From Aeromonas sp. RU39B (lineage in GTDB: Bacteria > Pseudomonadota > Gammaproteobacteria > Enterobacterales > Aeromonadaceae), in NCBI RefSeq assembly GCF_900156095.1, contig NZ_FTMJ01000016.1:1-64000 (forward strand): a DNA stretch of 64,000 nt, written 5' to 3'. Under the pieces are notes generated by a model that worked only from the letters and a program-made list of their open reading frames with translations, did no database searches and was not told the origin of the DNA. The translations under genes were made by a program, and so were the position numbers. Numbering within the stretch: the first letter of the stretch is position 1; each line of letters begins with the position of its first letter. Of this stretch, positions 25,889 through 35,829 are shown one piece after another.

Positions 25889-27301
25889 TCAATCGTCAGT
25901 CTGGTTTGTCACGCCATGTTTGCAGTGTGCTTCGGCTTGCTGCTGCCACAGCCGCCGAGACGGCTTGAGCGCACCGCCCTGAGCCGGCCAGGCTAGCCAG
26001 AAGTCCGGCACCATAAATCCGGGGAGACGCTGGCGCAGCCAGGCTTCCAGTTCAGCATAGGGACACGGTTCGGCCAGCCAGTCGATAAAACAGGCGGGAC
26101 GAGCGCCCCACTCTTCATTACAGACCGGCACCACCAGTGCCTGCGCCACAGCCGGATGGTTAACCAGCTGCTGCTCGATGGCTTCGGGTTGAATGTTCTC
26201 GCCACCGGAAATAAACAGGTTGTCGAGGCGTCCCTCCACGATCAGCTCGCCCTGCTCGGTCAGCCAGCCCTTGTCGCGGGTATGAAACCAGCCATCGGCA
26301 TCACGGGCCGGTTCGATGCCGTGCGCCGTGTCATAGCCGAGAAACAGGGTATCGCCCCGTACACAGATCTCGCCGTTTTCGATCTTCACTTCGCGTCCCG
26401 GCAGCGGCTTGCCCACCAGTCCGGGCTGCGCTGGAATGGCCGTACAGACCTGACTGCCCATCTCGGAGAGACCATAACTGACCTTGGGGGTGAGCCCCAA
26501 CGCGGTCATCTGCTCAACCAGTGGCTCTGCAATGGCGGCGCCGCCGAGCAGCACCTCGCGCAAGTGACCGCGTCGGGGATCAAAACCTTGTGCCAGCAGG
26601 CGCCAGAGCTGAGTGGGCACCAGTGACAGGTGGGTGATGGGTTGCTGCTCCAGTCGCTCCTTGAGCGGGATATTGCGCTCATCGAGGATCAGAGTGGCTC
26701 CGGCCAAAAAGACCCGGAACAAAATGGCGTAACCGCCCACATGAAACAGCGGCAGAGAGAGTAACCAGCCGCAATCATGATCCAGTGGCAGCAGTGTGGC
26801 CGAGCCACGGGCAGACGCCAGATGATTGGCAAGGGTATGCATTACCGCTTTCGGGTGGCCACTCGAACCAGAGGTAAGCACCAGATTATTGGGCTGGTCA
26901 GGATCCAGCGTGTCGTCGTGCGAAGACGGGCTCAGGGCTGCAAAATCGAGGCAGATCGACCGCCAGTTGCCCACTGGTGGCGTCTGTGGCGACCAAAAGC
27001 CATCGACACGCAATCGGTTGGCCAGGGCTTGCTGCTGCTCAAGGGGAAACGCTGGATTGAGCGGGCAAAACAGAATGCCGGAGCGCACACAGCTCCAGGC
27101 CAGCAGCACCCCTTCGAGGGAGTCACGAACGCAGGCGGCCAATCGCATACCGCGTTGCATGCCTTGCTCGGCCAACTGCTGTTGCACACTGCACAGATGG
27201 CAATCCAAGGTGGCGTAATCGATACGGGTGTGGCTACCGACAATAGCCAGTTGCGCCGGAAGCTGATGCGCCCAGCGCGAAATGGGACACGGTTCAGTCA
27301 T
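25889..27301 (-). CDS. menE: o-Succinylbenzoate-CoA ligase MenE
   Basis: A 470-residue ANL-superfamily adenylating enzyme that makes o-succinylbenzoyl-CoA in menaquinone synthesis. Motifs seen are LTSGSSGHPKAV (P-loop), YGLSEMGSQ, GWFHTRDKGWL and GRLDNLFISGGENIQPEAIE. The catalytic Lys is expected in the C-terminal GGALKPSRR. The ATG at 27301 overlaps the end of menC by 8 bp. It is the last biosynthetic gene in the operon and is followed by sanA. Confidence 0.92.
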   Translation of the reverse strand: MTEPCPISRWAHQLPAQLAIVGSHTRIDYATLDCHLCSVQQQLAEQGMQRGMRLAACVRDSLEGVLLAWSCVRSGILFCPLNPAFPLEQQQALANRLRVDGFWSPQTPPVGNWRSICLDFAALSPSSHDDTLDPDQPNNLVLTSGSSGHPKAVMHTLANHLASARGSATLLPLDHDCGWLLSLPLFHVGGYAILFRVFLAGATLILDERNIPLKERLEQQPITHLSLVPTQLWRLLAQGFDPRRGHLREVLLGGAAIAEPLVEQMTALGLTPKVSYGLSEMGSQVCTAIPAQPGLVGKPLPGREVKIENGEICVRGDTLFLGYDTAHGIEPARDADGWFHTRDKGWLTEQGELIVEGRLDNLFISGGENIQPEAIEQQLVNHPAVAQALVVPVCNEEWGARPACFIDWLAEPCPYAELEAWLRQRLPGFMVPDFWLAWPAQGGALKPSRRLWQQQAEAHCKHGVTNQTDD

Positions 27302-28226
27302 GCTGCCAGAGGCACTCCAGTTGCTGCAGATCCGGCTCACCTTCTGCCGTCAGCAGATCGTGGCGCAGCCAGCGCCGGGTATCGAGTCCAGGTGGTTGCT
27401 GTGGATCCCACTCACTCGCCAGTTTGGCCAGCTGGGATAATCCCACTCCCGACTCAAAACTCGATGAGACGATAATCTTGAGATTGAGCTCCTTGGCTCT
27501 GGCAACCAGCGCCTCACAGCGGCAGAGCGAGCCGAGCAGGGTCGGTTTGAGCACCAGAGCCTTGAGCTGCGGGATAGGTTCCCACGGTTTGCCCTGGGCC
27601 AGCAGCTCATCAAGCGCAATGGGCATGCCGGTGTGGCTGGCGACAAACCGAATATCGTTAAAGTCGGCGCAGGGGTCTTCCAGATAATCGATGCGGGCCG
27701 GATCGAGGTGCTGGCAGAACGCCCACGCCTCTTCCCGGGTCCAACCCTGATTGGCATCCAGTACCAGCTTGAGGTTGGGCAGTCGGTCGAGCAGCAGCCG
27801 GATCAGCGCCAGCTCATCACGCATCGGGTAGCGGGCGACCTTGAGCTTGGCCTTGTTGGCGGTCTCATGCAGCCAGACTTTCCAGTTTTTCAGCAGGTCG
27901 TGTGGTGCACCCTGGATCAGGGGATAGGGCTCGGGCAGCGGCGTATTGAGCGGTTGCCACTGGTGGCGGGCACAGCTCAGACCAAACTGGACCGAGGGTA
28001 GCGTAGCCGTGACCTCCTCGCCGCGTACTTGTGCCTTGAGGCAGACCAACGCCTGCTCTTGTGCCTCTTGCAAGGTTTCGCGCGAAAAACCCGGCAGGGG
28101 GGCAATCTCCCCCCAGCCGTCATTCATTTTGACCAGCAGGCCCTGCCGCGCCGTTTCGACCCGGCCATGGAATGTCAGGGGTTGGGTAAACTCGATTCGG
28201 TAGCGATACAGGGCCAGTGTCATCAT
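27294..28226 (-). CDS. menC: o-Succinylbenzoate synthase MenC
   Basis: A 310-residue enolase-superfamily dehydratase that turns SHCHC into o-succinylbenzoate. The catalytic lysines are in KLKVAR, the metal ligands in LDANQGW, YLEDPC and ALDELL, and the second lysine in LKPTLLG. Two adjacent ATGs overlap the menB stop (ATGATG), so the start is 28226 or 28223. Confidence 0.92.
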   Translation of the reverse strand: MMTLALYRYRIEFTQPLTFHGRVETARQGLLVKMNDGWGEIAPLPGFSRETLQEAQEQALVCLKAQVRGEEVTATLPSVQFGLSCARHQWQPLNTPLPEPYPLIQGAPHDLLKNWKVWLHETANKAKLKVARYPMRDELALIRLLLDRLPNLKLVLDANQGWTREEAWAFCQHLDPARIDYLEDPCADFNDIRFVASHTGMPIALDELLAQGKPWEPIPQLKALVLKPTLLGSLCRCEALVARAKELNLKIIVSSSFESGVGLSQLAKLASEWDPQQPPGLDTRRWLRHDLLTAEGEPDLQQLECLWQHD

Positions 28227-29083
28227 GGGTTCCGCTTGAATTTAGTGAAGTCGGGACGACGCTTCTCGTTAAAGGCGTTACGCCCTTCCTGTCCTTCATC
28301 GGTCATATAGAACAGCATGGTGGCATTGCCCGCCAACTCTTGTAGACCGGCTTGGCCGTCGCAGTCGGCGTTAAGCGCAGCCTTCAGGCAGCGCAGAGCC
28401 ATCGGGCTGTGCTGCAGCATTTCACGGCACCAGCGCACGGTTTCGCGCTCCAGCTCCGGCAGGGCCACTACGGTGTTGACCAGACCCATGTCGAGGGCTT
28501 CCTGTGCGTTGTAGAGGCGGCACAGGAACCAGATTTCACGGGCTTTCTTCTGGCCGACGATACGAGCCATGTAGGAAGCGCCCCAGCCACCGTCAAATGA
28601 CCCCACTTTGGGACCGGTCTGACCGAACATGGCATTTTCGGCGGCGATGGTGAGATCGCACATCATGTGCAGCACATGGCCGCCACCTACAGCATAGCCT
28701 GCCACCATGGCCACGATCGGTTTCGGGCAGGTGCGGATGTCACGCTGGAAGTCGAGTACGTTCAGGTGGTGCACGCCGGTATCGTCACGGTATCCACCGT
28801 AGTCGCCACGGATCTTCTGGTCGCCACCGGCGCAGAATGCCTGATCACCCAGACCGGTCAGGATGATGGTCCCTACCTGATCATCATAGCGGGCGTCGGT
28901 CAGCGCCTGGATCATCTCCTTGACGGTGAGCGGGCGGAAGGCGTTACGCACCTGGGGACGGTTGATGGTGATCTTGGCGATGCCCTCGGCAGACTTGTGG
29001 TAGAGGATGTCCTCGTAGCCGCTGGAGCAGTCTTGCCACTCGATAGGGGCATACAGTTGGGCTTCGGTCAAACCTTCAATCAT
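28223..29083 (-). CDS. menB: 1,4-Dihydroxy-2-naphthoyl-CoA synthase MenB
   Basis: A 286-residue crotonase-fold enzyme that closes the naphthoate ring. It is nearly the E. coli length. Segments [35 protein letters not shown] and [15 protein letters not shown] match the family's oxyanion hole and active site. The ATG at 29083 ([13 protein letters not shown]) is the family start; the long upstream open frame lies inside menH and is spurious. It overlaps menH by 8 bp. Confidence 0.95.
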   Translation of the reverse strand: MIEGLTEAQLYAPIEWQDCSSGYEDILYHKSAEGIAKITINRPQVRNAFRPLTVKEMIQALTDARYDDQVGTIILTGLGDQAFCAGGDQKIRGDYGGYRDDTGVHHLNVLDFQRDIRTCPKPIVAMVAGYAVGGGHVLHMMCDLTIAAENAMFGQTGPKVGSFDGGWGASYMARIVGQKKAREIWFLCRLYNAQEALDMGLVNTVVALPELERETVRWCREMLQHSPMALRCLKAALNADCDGQAGLQELAGNATMLFYMTDEGQEGRNAFNEKRRPDFTKFKRNP

Positions 29084-29828
29084 GACGCTTCTCTTCTGGT
29101 TGGGTGACCCACTCGCACAGGAGGCGGGCGTAGGTATCGGGACAGGCAGCATGCAGATTGTGGCCGCCCTCCAATACCTGGTGGTCGATTGTGGAGTCCG
29201 GTGTCGCCAGCTGGCAAGCCAGACGGTGGAATTTCTGGTCACGCACCCCCGACAGGTAGGTGACCGGTAGCCGGGTGTGTTGCAACCAGTGGCGCAGATC
29301 CGGCTGTTGGCCAAGCGAGGTGGCTTGCAGCATGGCCGCAACGGCGGGGCCGTGGTTGTGGCTGCGCCGGGCAATCAGCCGTTGCCGCGCCTGCTCGTCG
29401 AGCTCGGCAAAGACCGGCTGACGATACCAGCTGGCCAGCACTTCAGTCATCGGCTCGCTGGCAAAACGGTTGGCCCAGGCGCCATCATGCACGATTCTGG
29501 CAGCGCGCTCATCGGCCACAAGCCCCGGATGGCAGTTCTCCAGCCACAGCGCCTGCAAACCATTGGGCGCTTGGCTGGCGTGGTACAGAGCGATGCGCCC
29601 CCCAAGCGAATAACCGGCCAGTCGGTAGTGACGAATGCCGTGCTGGTTAAGGGTTGCGCGCAGCCACTCATTGCACTCGGCAAAATCAGCGACCCGCTGG
29701 ACATGGTTGGCGCCATGGCCGGGCAGATCCAGCGTCAACACCGGGCCGGGCAGATCCCGGATAACCGGCTCCCAGTCCTGCCGATCGCCAAGCAGCCCGT
29801 GTAAAAAAACGGTAGTGATCTTAGCCAC
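29076..29828 (-). CDS. menH: SHCHC synthase MenH
   Basis: A 250-residue alpha/beta hydrolase that removes pyruvate from SEPHCHC. The nucleophile elbow GYSLGG (Ser near residue 73) and the catalytic His in [10 protein letters not shown] are visible; [12 protein letters not shown] forms the oxyanion region. It overlaps menD by 8 bp and menB by 8 bp within the tightly packed operon. Confidence 0.9.
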   Translation of the reverse strand: MAKITTVFLHGLLGDRQDWEPVIRDLPGPVLTLDLPGHGANHVQRVADFAECNEWLRATLNQHGIRHYRLAGYSLGGRIALYHASQAPNGLQALWLENCHPGLVADERAARIVHDGAWANRFASEPMTEVLASWYRQPVFAELDEQARQRLIARRSHNHGPAVAAMLQATSLGQQPDLRHWLQHTRLPVTYLSGVRDQKFHRLACQLATPDSTIDHQVLEGGHNLHAACPDTYARLLCEWVTQPEEKRHD

Positions 29829-31518
29829 GGATGCGCTCTCCCAGCGCTTTGAGCTGGTCGCTGACCTCGCTGGCCGGCACCCGGATTTCGATCAGGGTGG
29901 TGCCTGCGTTCAGTGCATTGCGATAGCCTTGGGCAAACTCATCCAGGCTCTGTGGCGCTTGGTAATGAATACCAAACATCGCAGCAGCATGGGAAAAATC
30001 CAGCCCGTGCGGCAGGCGGTAATAGGTGTCGCGCAGACCTTGTTCGGTCGGCACCGGCAGCATATTGAAGATGCTGCCACCATCGTTGTTTAGCAGGACG
30101 ATGACAAAAGGGGCGGTGCGCTGGCGCAGCAGCGCCAGACTGTTGAGGTCGTGCAGGGCACTGAGATCGCCAATCAGCAGGGTAGTAGGCTGATCGCTGC
30201 TGGTGGCAAAGCCGCAGGCACTGGCAATCAAACCATCGATCCCCGAGGCGCCGCGATTGGTCATCACCTTGCAAGGGCCCTTGCCGCGACTGCCCAGCAT
30301 ATCCATCAGTCGCGCCGGCATGCTGTTACCGACAAACAGTTGACCGCTTATCAGACTATTGAGGCGATGGCACACCCCCAGCTCGGAGAAACCGGCGCTG
30401 GCAGCTTCTATCACATCAGCCGTGCGTGTGAGCGTCTCACCAAACTGTGCCCAGGGGGCGGCGGTCTTGGTCGGATGGGCTGCCGCAAATTGCGTCGGCG
30501 TAGCGCGCAGGTGGCGGCGCACCCGGTAGTCGGGGTCAAGGCGTGCCGGTTTGGGATCGACCAGCCAGTAATCTTGCCACGGCTGGCGCCGGATAAATTG
30601 GCTCAGGCGCTTGGAGATCAGGCGCGCGCCAAACTGCAGCAGCACCTCGGCACGTTCCAGCTCGCGCACAAACGCCGCATCATGCAGCGCCAGATCGCTA
30701 TGCAGCAGCGCATCGGGGTGAAAACGCAGCTGGCTTTGCAGGTCCGCCACCAGTGGCCAGCCCAGGGTGTGGGCCAGCGCGGCGACGGCTTCTGCTTCGA
30801 GCGGATCTTCAATGCGTCCTGCCACAATCAGGCCGCGGCGTTGGCAAAATGGTTGCCAGTCAGCTTGGGTCGCGCAAGCGTTCGATAGGCCTTGCCACGG
30901 ACTCCAGGGCTTGGCACTGCCCAGCCAGCTGTCGAGTGGTTGCAGATAAGTGCTGGCATCGTGGGCATCGCCATTGGGGTAGAGCGGCTCGGGATACATG
31001 CAGTTCAGGTGCACCACGCCTGGCGTGCGCGCCTGAATGGCCAACGCCTGATCCACCGTGCTTAGCACAAACGCCGCCGGCATGCGCGGATCAGGGCTCG
31101 GCAGGTTGACCTGATAAACCGGATAACCGGCAAAGATCCCCTGCTGGTTGATCGCCTGATTAGCGCCATTGTCGATGAGCTCGGCCGGGCGGTCGGCCGA
31201 GAGAATGATCAGGGGCACGCCGGTTAACTGCGCCTCGGCCACGGCCGGCCAGAGATTGGCGACTGCGGTACCGGACGTGGTAATAATGGCGACCGGTCGC
31301 TGCGAGCCTTTGGCCAGTCCCAGCGCGTAAAATCCGAGTCCGCGCTCGTCAAAATGCAGGTGAGCGCGCAACCCCTCGTGGGCCGCTACCGCCATCGTCA
31401 GCGGTGTGCTGCGTGAGCCGGGGGCCAACGCTACATCGCGCACCCCCAGTCGATAGAGCTCTTCGAGCAGCAAGGAGGACCAGACGTGATTGAAGGTGGG
31501 GTAGTGGCTCGCAAACAT
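29821..31518 (-). CDS. menD: SEPHCHC synthase MenD
   Basis: A 565-residue thiamine-diphosphate enzyme that joins isochorismate and 2-oxoglutarate, the first committed step of menaquinone synthesis. Family segments are the N-terminal [28 protein letters not shown] with the catalytic Glu, [17 protein letters not shown], and the cofactor-binding region [15 protein letters not shown] with [10 protein letters not shown]. Its length is typical. It starts 22 bp after menF. Confidence 0.95.
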   Translation of the reverse strand: MFASHYPTFNHVWSSLLLEELYRLGVRDVALAPGSRSTPLTMAVAAHEGLRAHLHFDERGLGFYALGLAKGSQRPVAIITTSGTAVANLWPAVAEAQLTGVPLIILSADRPAELIDNGANQAINQQGIFAGYPVYQVNLPSPDPRMPAAFVLSTVDQALAIQARTPGVVHLNCMYPEPLYPNGDAHDASTYLQPLDSWLGSAKPWSPWQGLSNACATQADWQPFCQRRGLIVAGRIEDPLEAEAVAALAHTLGWPLVADLQSQLRFHPDALLHSDLALHDAAFVRELERAEVLLQFGARLISKRLSQFIRRQPWQDYWLVDPKPARLDPDYRVRRHLRATPTQFAAAHPTKTAAPWAQFGETLTRTADVIEAASAGFSELGVCHRLNSLISGQLFVGNSMPARLMDMLGSRGKGPCKVMTNRGASGIDGLIASACGFATSSDQPTTLLIGDLSALHDLNSLALLRQRTAPFVIVLLNNDGGSIFNMLPVPTEQGLRDTYYRLPHGLDFSHAAAMFGIHYQAPQSLDEFAQGYRNALNAGTTLIEIRVPASEVSDQLKALGERIRG

Positions 31519-31540
31519 AGTCTATCCAGAGAGGCTCTTG

Positions 31541-32851
31541 TTACTGCAGCAAGGAGAGTGCGTTGCTGATCTTGTTATCGAGTTCATCCCACTCGGCGTA
31601 GGGCTCGGAGCCAGCCACAATGCCCGCACCGGCGAACAGGGTGATCGACTCGGCATCCAGCAGGGCGCTGCGAATGCCGACGGAGAACTCGCAGGTGTCG
31701 CGGCTCAATAAACCGCAGGCACCGGCATACCAGCCGCGCTCGTAAGGCTCGAAACGGCGGATAAAATCGAGGGCCGTTTCCCGCGGCGCGCCGCCCACTG
31801 CCGGAGTGGGGTGCAGCGCCGAGAGCAACTGCCAGTCTGCCACATCTGGATGCAGAACTGCTTCAATATCGCATTTGATATGTTGCAATAATCGCAGCTG
31901 CAGAATGCGCGGTTCGGCCTGTTGGGTATGCAGCGCGAGTGGAGTCAGTCGGGTGAGAATGTCGGTATGCACCACCCGGTTTTCCCAGCGGTTCTTGCTG
32001 TCGGCCATCAACTCGGCCGCGAGGGCGTGGTCAGTGTGCGGATCGCCGGTGCGGCGAATGGTGCCGGCCACCGCTTCGGTAAACAGGTGACGTGCTTCAC
32101 GGCGATAGAGCCGCTCTGGCGAGCAGGAGACAAACGCCGAGTCGGGGGAGAACTGGAACCCGAAGTGGAAACAGTCCTGGGCTCGGGCACGCCATTTGTC
32201 GAGCAGTTGCCACGGGTCAAGCGCGATGTTGGTCTGCAAACGACTGGCGCGTGACAGCACCACCTTGGGTGTGTGGGCCTGAAACTCGGCCGAGGTCACT
32301 TGCTCTACCAGCGATTGCCAGGTGGCGAAATCCGGGGTGTCGTGGCGCTCGAAACTGACTGCTGGCAAGGTGGGCAGCGGTAACTCCGGCTGGAGTTGTT
32401 GCAGGGCGCCGGCGGCGGCATCGAGTTCAGCTTCACGCTTGCCCGGCTCCAGCCAGAGATTGAGGCAGAGGCAGAGATCTTCCCCTCGGCGGACCAGCTC
32501 AATGCGTGGTAGCACCATCCGGCAGGGGCCAAACCCCGGCCAACCCTCGGTCGTTGGGTCAAATGCCAGCCCACCGAAGTAGCGTGGCGAGTCCGTCTCC
32601 GTTCGTGCCGTTCGCTCACACAGTGCGTTGAGACCATGGCTATCGGTCAGCTCATGTACGGCGCCGAGCGCCACATATTCCGGGCGGTCCTGACCGCGGG
32701 CATGCCAGTAGATACGGGGATAGAGGGGCTGGGATGAAAGCCAGCCCAGCATGGATACGACGCGAAACGGTTCGCGCAAACGCACGAAGCCGCAGGTTGT
32801 CTCATGACGCAACGCGTCGAGCTGTTGCATGAGATGTGTGGGTGCCAACAT
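31541..32851 (-). CDS. menF: Menaquinone-specific isochorismate synthase MenF
   Basis: A 436-residue chorismate-binding enzyme that makes isochorismate. The conserved C-terminal half contains KVVLSRASRL, FVSCSPERL, TEAVAGTIRRTGD, RWENRVVHTDI, HPTPAVGGAPRE and the final EWDELDNKISNAL. The N-terminal half is more divergent, as is usual. I use the ATG at 32851; an ATG at 32830 is also possible and a TTG lies 13 codons up. It is the first gene of menFDHBCE and diverges from menA. Confidence 0.92.
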   Translation of the reverse strand: MLAPTHLMQQLDALRHETTCGFVRLREPFRVVSMLGWLSSQPLYPRIYWHARGQDRPEYVALGAVHELTDSHGLNALCERTARTETDSPRYFGGLAFDPTTEGWPGFGPCRMVLPRIELVRRGEDLCLCLNLWLEPGKREAELDAAAGALQQLQPELPLPTLPAVSFERHDTPDFATWQSLVEQVTSAEFQAHTPKVVLSRASRLQTNIALDPWQLLDKWRARAQDCFHFGFQFSPDSAFVSCSPERLYRREARHLFTEAVAGTIRRTGDPHTDHALAAELMADSKNRWENRVVHTDILTRLTPLALHTQQAEPRILQLRLLQHIKCDIEAVLHPDVADWQLLSALHPTPAVGGAPRETALDFIRRFEPYERGWYAGACGLLSRDTCEFSVGIRSALLDAESITLFAGAGIVAGSEPYAEWDELDNKISNALSLLQ

Positions 32852-33034
32852 GGATCGGATGTCGTGGGCCTGTGAGCTGGTATGTGCCAAATGGCAGACA
32901 ATTCATATATATTAACTGCCCATTCTTCCATGTAAATTGTCCGGATATCCGATCCTTGGGCCAGGCCAGTATAAAAAAAGGCATTTTGGCACAACCTCGA
33001 CAGGATCAAGATCTGACTGTTTGGCCATCGACTT

Positions 33035-33940
33035 ATGACTGAAAAATTCCGCGCCTGGGTGCTGGCGGCCCGTCCTCGCACCTTGCCTCTGGCTTGTTCA
33101 TCGATCCTGCTCGGCAGTGGTCTGGCGGCCAGTGTCGGGGCGTTTAAGGGCAGTATCATGACGTTGGCTCTGCTAACCGCCATCTTGTTGCAGATCCTCT
33201 CTAACCTTGCCAACGACTACGGTGATGCCGTGTCGGGCGCCGATAATGCAGAGCGGATCGGCCCGCAGCGGGCGGTGGTTTCTGGCCTTATTAGCCGCAG
33301 TGACATGGTGCGAGCCATGGTATTGGTTGGGCTGGGATCGGTGCTAAGCGGTTTGGCGCTGCTGATCACCGCATTTGGTAACAACTGGCTGGATGTATTG
33401 TTGTTTGTGGCGCTTGGCGCCATTGCTATCGTGTCGGCTGTGACCTATACCGTGGGGCGCATGCCGTATGGTTATCGCGGGTTTGGCGATATCTCGGTGT
33501 TTATCTTTTTCGGCCTGCTCGGTGTGCTGGGATCGTACTATCTCTTCACCCACACCCTCGATTGGGCCCTGCTGCTGCCGGCCGGCGCCTGTGGTTTGCT
33601 GGCCACGGCGGTGCTCAACATCAACAATGTGCGCGATATCGAGGGCGATGCCCGCACCGGCAAGATTACGCTGGCTGTCCGGCTCGGTCGGGAGCGGGCG
33701 ATTATCTATCACTGGAGTCTGATTGGCGGCGCCCTGCTGCTGACTGCCCTGTTTTTGGTGCTGCAGGGTAAGGGGTGGTGGCCCTGGATTTTTATGCCAG
33801 CGCTCAAGCCGCTGACCGATGCGGCGCGCCTGCTGTCGCAAACCCGCGATGGTGTTGCGCTCAACGGCGCCTTGAAGAAAACCGCCATCAGCGCCTTTTT
33901 CTACAGTGTGCTGTTGGCACTGGGTATTTCGATTGGCTAG
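33035..33940 (+). CDS. menA: 1,4-Dihydroxy-2-naphthoate prenyltransferase MenA
   Basis: A 301-residue UbiA-family integral membrane enzyme that attaches the polyprenyl tail to DHNA. The two Asp-rich motifs are NLANDYGDAVSGAD near residue 58 and NNVRDIEGDARTGK near residue 200, with about eight membrane segments between and around them. It diverges from menF across 183 bp, so the two halves of the pathway can share control. A terminator follows. Confidence 0.94.
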   Translation: MTEKFRAWVLAARPRTLPLACSSILLGSGLAASVGAFKGSIMTLALLTAILLQILSNLANDYGDAVSGADNAERIGPQRAVVSGLISRSDMVRAMVLVGLGSVLSGLALLITAFGNNWLDVLLFVALGAIAIVSAVTYTVGRMPYGYRGFGDISVFIFFGLLGVLGSYYLFTHTLDWALLLPAGACGLLATAVLNINNVRDIEGDARTGKITLAVRLGRERAIIYHWSLIGGALLLTALFLVLQGKGWWPWIFMPALKPLTDAARLLSQTRDGVALNGALKKTAISAFFYSVLLALGISIG

Positions 33941-33947
33941 AAAAACC

Positions 33948-33976
33948 AACAGGCCGTCTTGCAACGGCCTGTTTCG
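33948..33976. terminator. Terminator between menA and the chemoreceptor gene
   Basis: AACAGGCCGT/ACGGCCTGTT stem with a 6-nt loop, flanked by AAAAACC on the left and TTTCG on the right. It can serve both convergent genes. Confidence 0.75.
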
Positions 33977-33986
33977 TAACCAAGGG

Positions 33987-35636
33987 TCAGTGGCGTGGTG
34001 AGCGGTCTTTCCGCTCTGGCTGATTCTCTTTAAGGCGAAAATCCCCCAGCCGCTGATCGAGAGTGCGTGACAAGTCGGCCAGCATTTCGCTCTCCTGGGC
34101 CAGATGCGCGGCTGATTGCGATACCTCCTGCGCCGAGTCGTTGATGCCCAGCACATTGCGGTTCATGTCTTCGGCCACGGCACTTTGCTCTTCTGCCGCC
34201 GTGGCAATCTGGGTTGACATGTCGTTAACGTGCTGGATATGGGTGAGGATCAGCCCAAGATCCTCACCGGCCTTTGCCGATTGTTGCACGCTGCTTTCGG
34301 CCAGCTTGCGGCTGGTCTCCATGGCGTGTGCGGCACTGAGCGCCCGTTGCTGCAGTTCGCTAACGGTATTTTGAATCTCCTCGGTCGATTGGCGGGTGCG
34401 ACTGGCCAGTTGGCGTACTTCGTCAGCCACCACAGCAAATCCGCGTCCCTGTTCACCGGCCCGCGCCGCCTCTATGGCGGCATTGAGTGCCAGCAGATTA
34501 GTTTGATCTGAAATAGCACTGATAACGTTGGTGACCTCGCTGATCTGCATCACCCCTTCCTTGAGTTGAGTGACTTGCTGGCTGGCCAGCTCCACCTCTT
34601 TGGCAAGGCTCTGGATGCCGTTCACACTGGCATTGACATCGTTGTTACCAAGACCGGCTTCGCTGGTGGCCTCCTGAGTATCGCGGGCGGTGCTTTCCGC
34701 GTGTCCGGCCACGTCGGAGATGGTGGCGCTCATCTCGTTCATGGCAGTGGCCAGTTGCGAAAGCTGGTCACGCTGGCTGGTGACGGCCTGATTGGTCTCT
34801 TCGGCAGAAGCCGCGATGCGCAGCGCCGCATCGGCCACACTGCTGGCCCCTTCGCTGGCTTCGAGCAAGGCTGAGCGGATCGCATTGAGACTGGCGTTGG
34901 TGCTCAGTGCCAGTTGGCCCAATTCATCATGGCCTTGCACCGGAACGGTCACCACCAGATCGCCGGCCGCTACCCGGCGCATGGCACTATGAATCGATGC
35001 TAGCGGAGAGACGATGGAGTTGCTGATGGCGTGACCCATAAAGCCCATTAGCAGGGCGATAACCAGACCGGCAGCGCCCATGCGATAAAATTCGCTCCAC
35101 AAGGTGCTGCGGATATCTTGGATCAGGATACCGGAGCCTAAAATCCAGCCCCATTCGGGGAATCCGGCCACACGAGAGAGCTTCAACATGCTCTCACCCG
35201 AAGGGGACTCCCACAGGTATTCCAGTGAGCCGGTATGTCCGCCACGGGCAATATCCACCATCTTGAACCAGTGCTCTCCGCCGTTGGCTCCTTGCTCGCC
35301 CATCTGTTTGCCGACCAGCTCGGGCTTGACCGGATGGACCAGCAGCGTACGATTCTCATCGAGCACGAAAAGGTAGTTGTCACTGTCGTAGCGCATCTGG
35401 TTGATCATGGCCATCGCTTCTTTCTGCGCCTGCTCCTTGGGCAGGGTCGCCGCCAGTTTCTGGATGCGGGTCATGGCCAGATCGATCACGGCCGAGAGCT
35501 TGGCTTGCCGTTCATCGAGCAGATTCTGGTGTAGTGCGCTGGCCGAGATGGCGAGCAGCGCGATGAAACCGACCATCGCCATGCAGAGCATGAGCCACAG
35601 TTTGCGGCTGACGGCGATGTCCGCGAGCCTTACCAT
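33987..35636 (-). CDS. Methyl-accepting chemotaxis protein with Cache domain
   Basis: A 549-residue chemoreceptor. It has a first membrane segment (about 14-34), a periplasmic single-Cache domain ([20 protein letters not shown], then [11 protein letters not shown]), a second membrane segment (about 190-210), HAMP, and a signalling domain with the tip [20 protein letters not shown]. The ATG at 35636 follows a strong AAGGAGG. The ligand is unknown; this Cache type often senses small carboxylates. It is a single-gene unit. Confidence 0.9.
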   Translation of the reverse strand: MVRLADIAVSRKLWLMLCMAMVGFIALLAISASALHQNLLDERQAKLSAVIDLAMTRIQKLAATLPKEQAQKEAMAMINQMRYDSDNYLFVLDENRTLLVHPVKPELVGKQMGEQGANGGEHWFKMVDIARGGHTGSLEYLWESPSGESMLKLSRVAGFPEWGWILGSGILIQDIRSTLWSEFYRMGAAGLVIALLMGFMGHAISNSIVSPLASIHSAMRRVAAGDLVVTVPVQGHDELGQLALSTNASLNAIRSALLEASEGASSVADAALRIAASAEETNQAVTSQRDQLSQLATAMNEMSATISDVAGHAESTARDTQEATSEAGLGNNDVNASVNGIQSLAKEVELASQQVTQLKEGVMQISEVTNVISAISDQTNLLALNAAIEAARAGEQGRGFAVVADEVRQLASRTRQSTEEIQNTVSELQQRALSAAHAMETSRKLAESSVQQSAKAGEDLGLILTHIQHVNDMSTQIATAAEEQSAVAEDMNRNVLGINDSAQEVSQSAAHLAQESEMLADLSRTLDQRLGDFRLKENQPERKDRSPRH

Positions 35637-35829
35637 AGAGCCTCCTTGAACCAACCCTGAGAATTGACGGGCCAGAAATGCTGGTCAGGCCACAGTCGCT
35701 TGAGTCTAAGTCTGTATAGGGGGTTGCGATCTGTCCAACCGCAGAGGCGATATTGATCACACCTTTATCGTGTCACCTGTTCTTTTTTATTCACGCCATC
35801 AGGCGAGTGCAGTGCAAGCAGGAGCGTAT

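Noticed and set aside
28223..29374. N-terminal extension of MenB by about 97 residues
   Set aside because: The extension is an out-of-frame reading of menH and is rich in Arg, Pro and Cys. The family start at 29083 gives the normal 286 residues.
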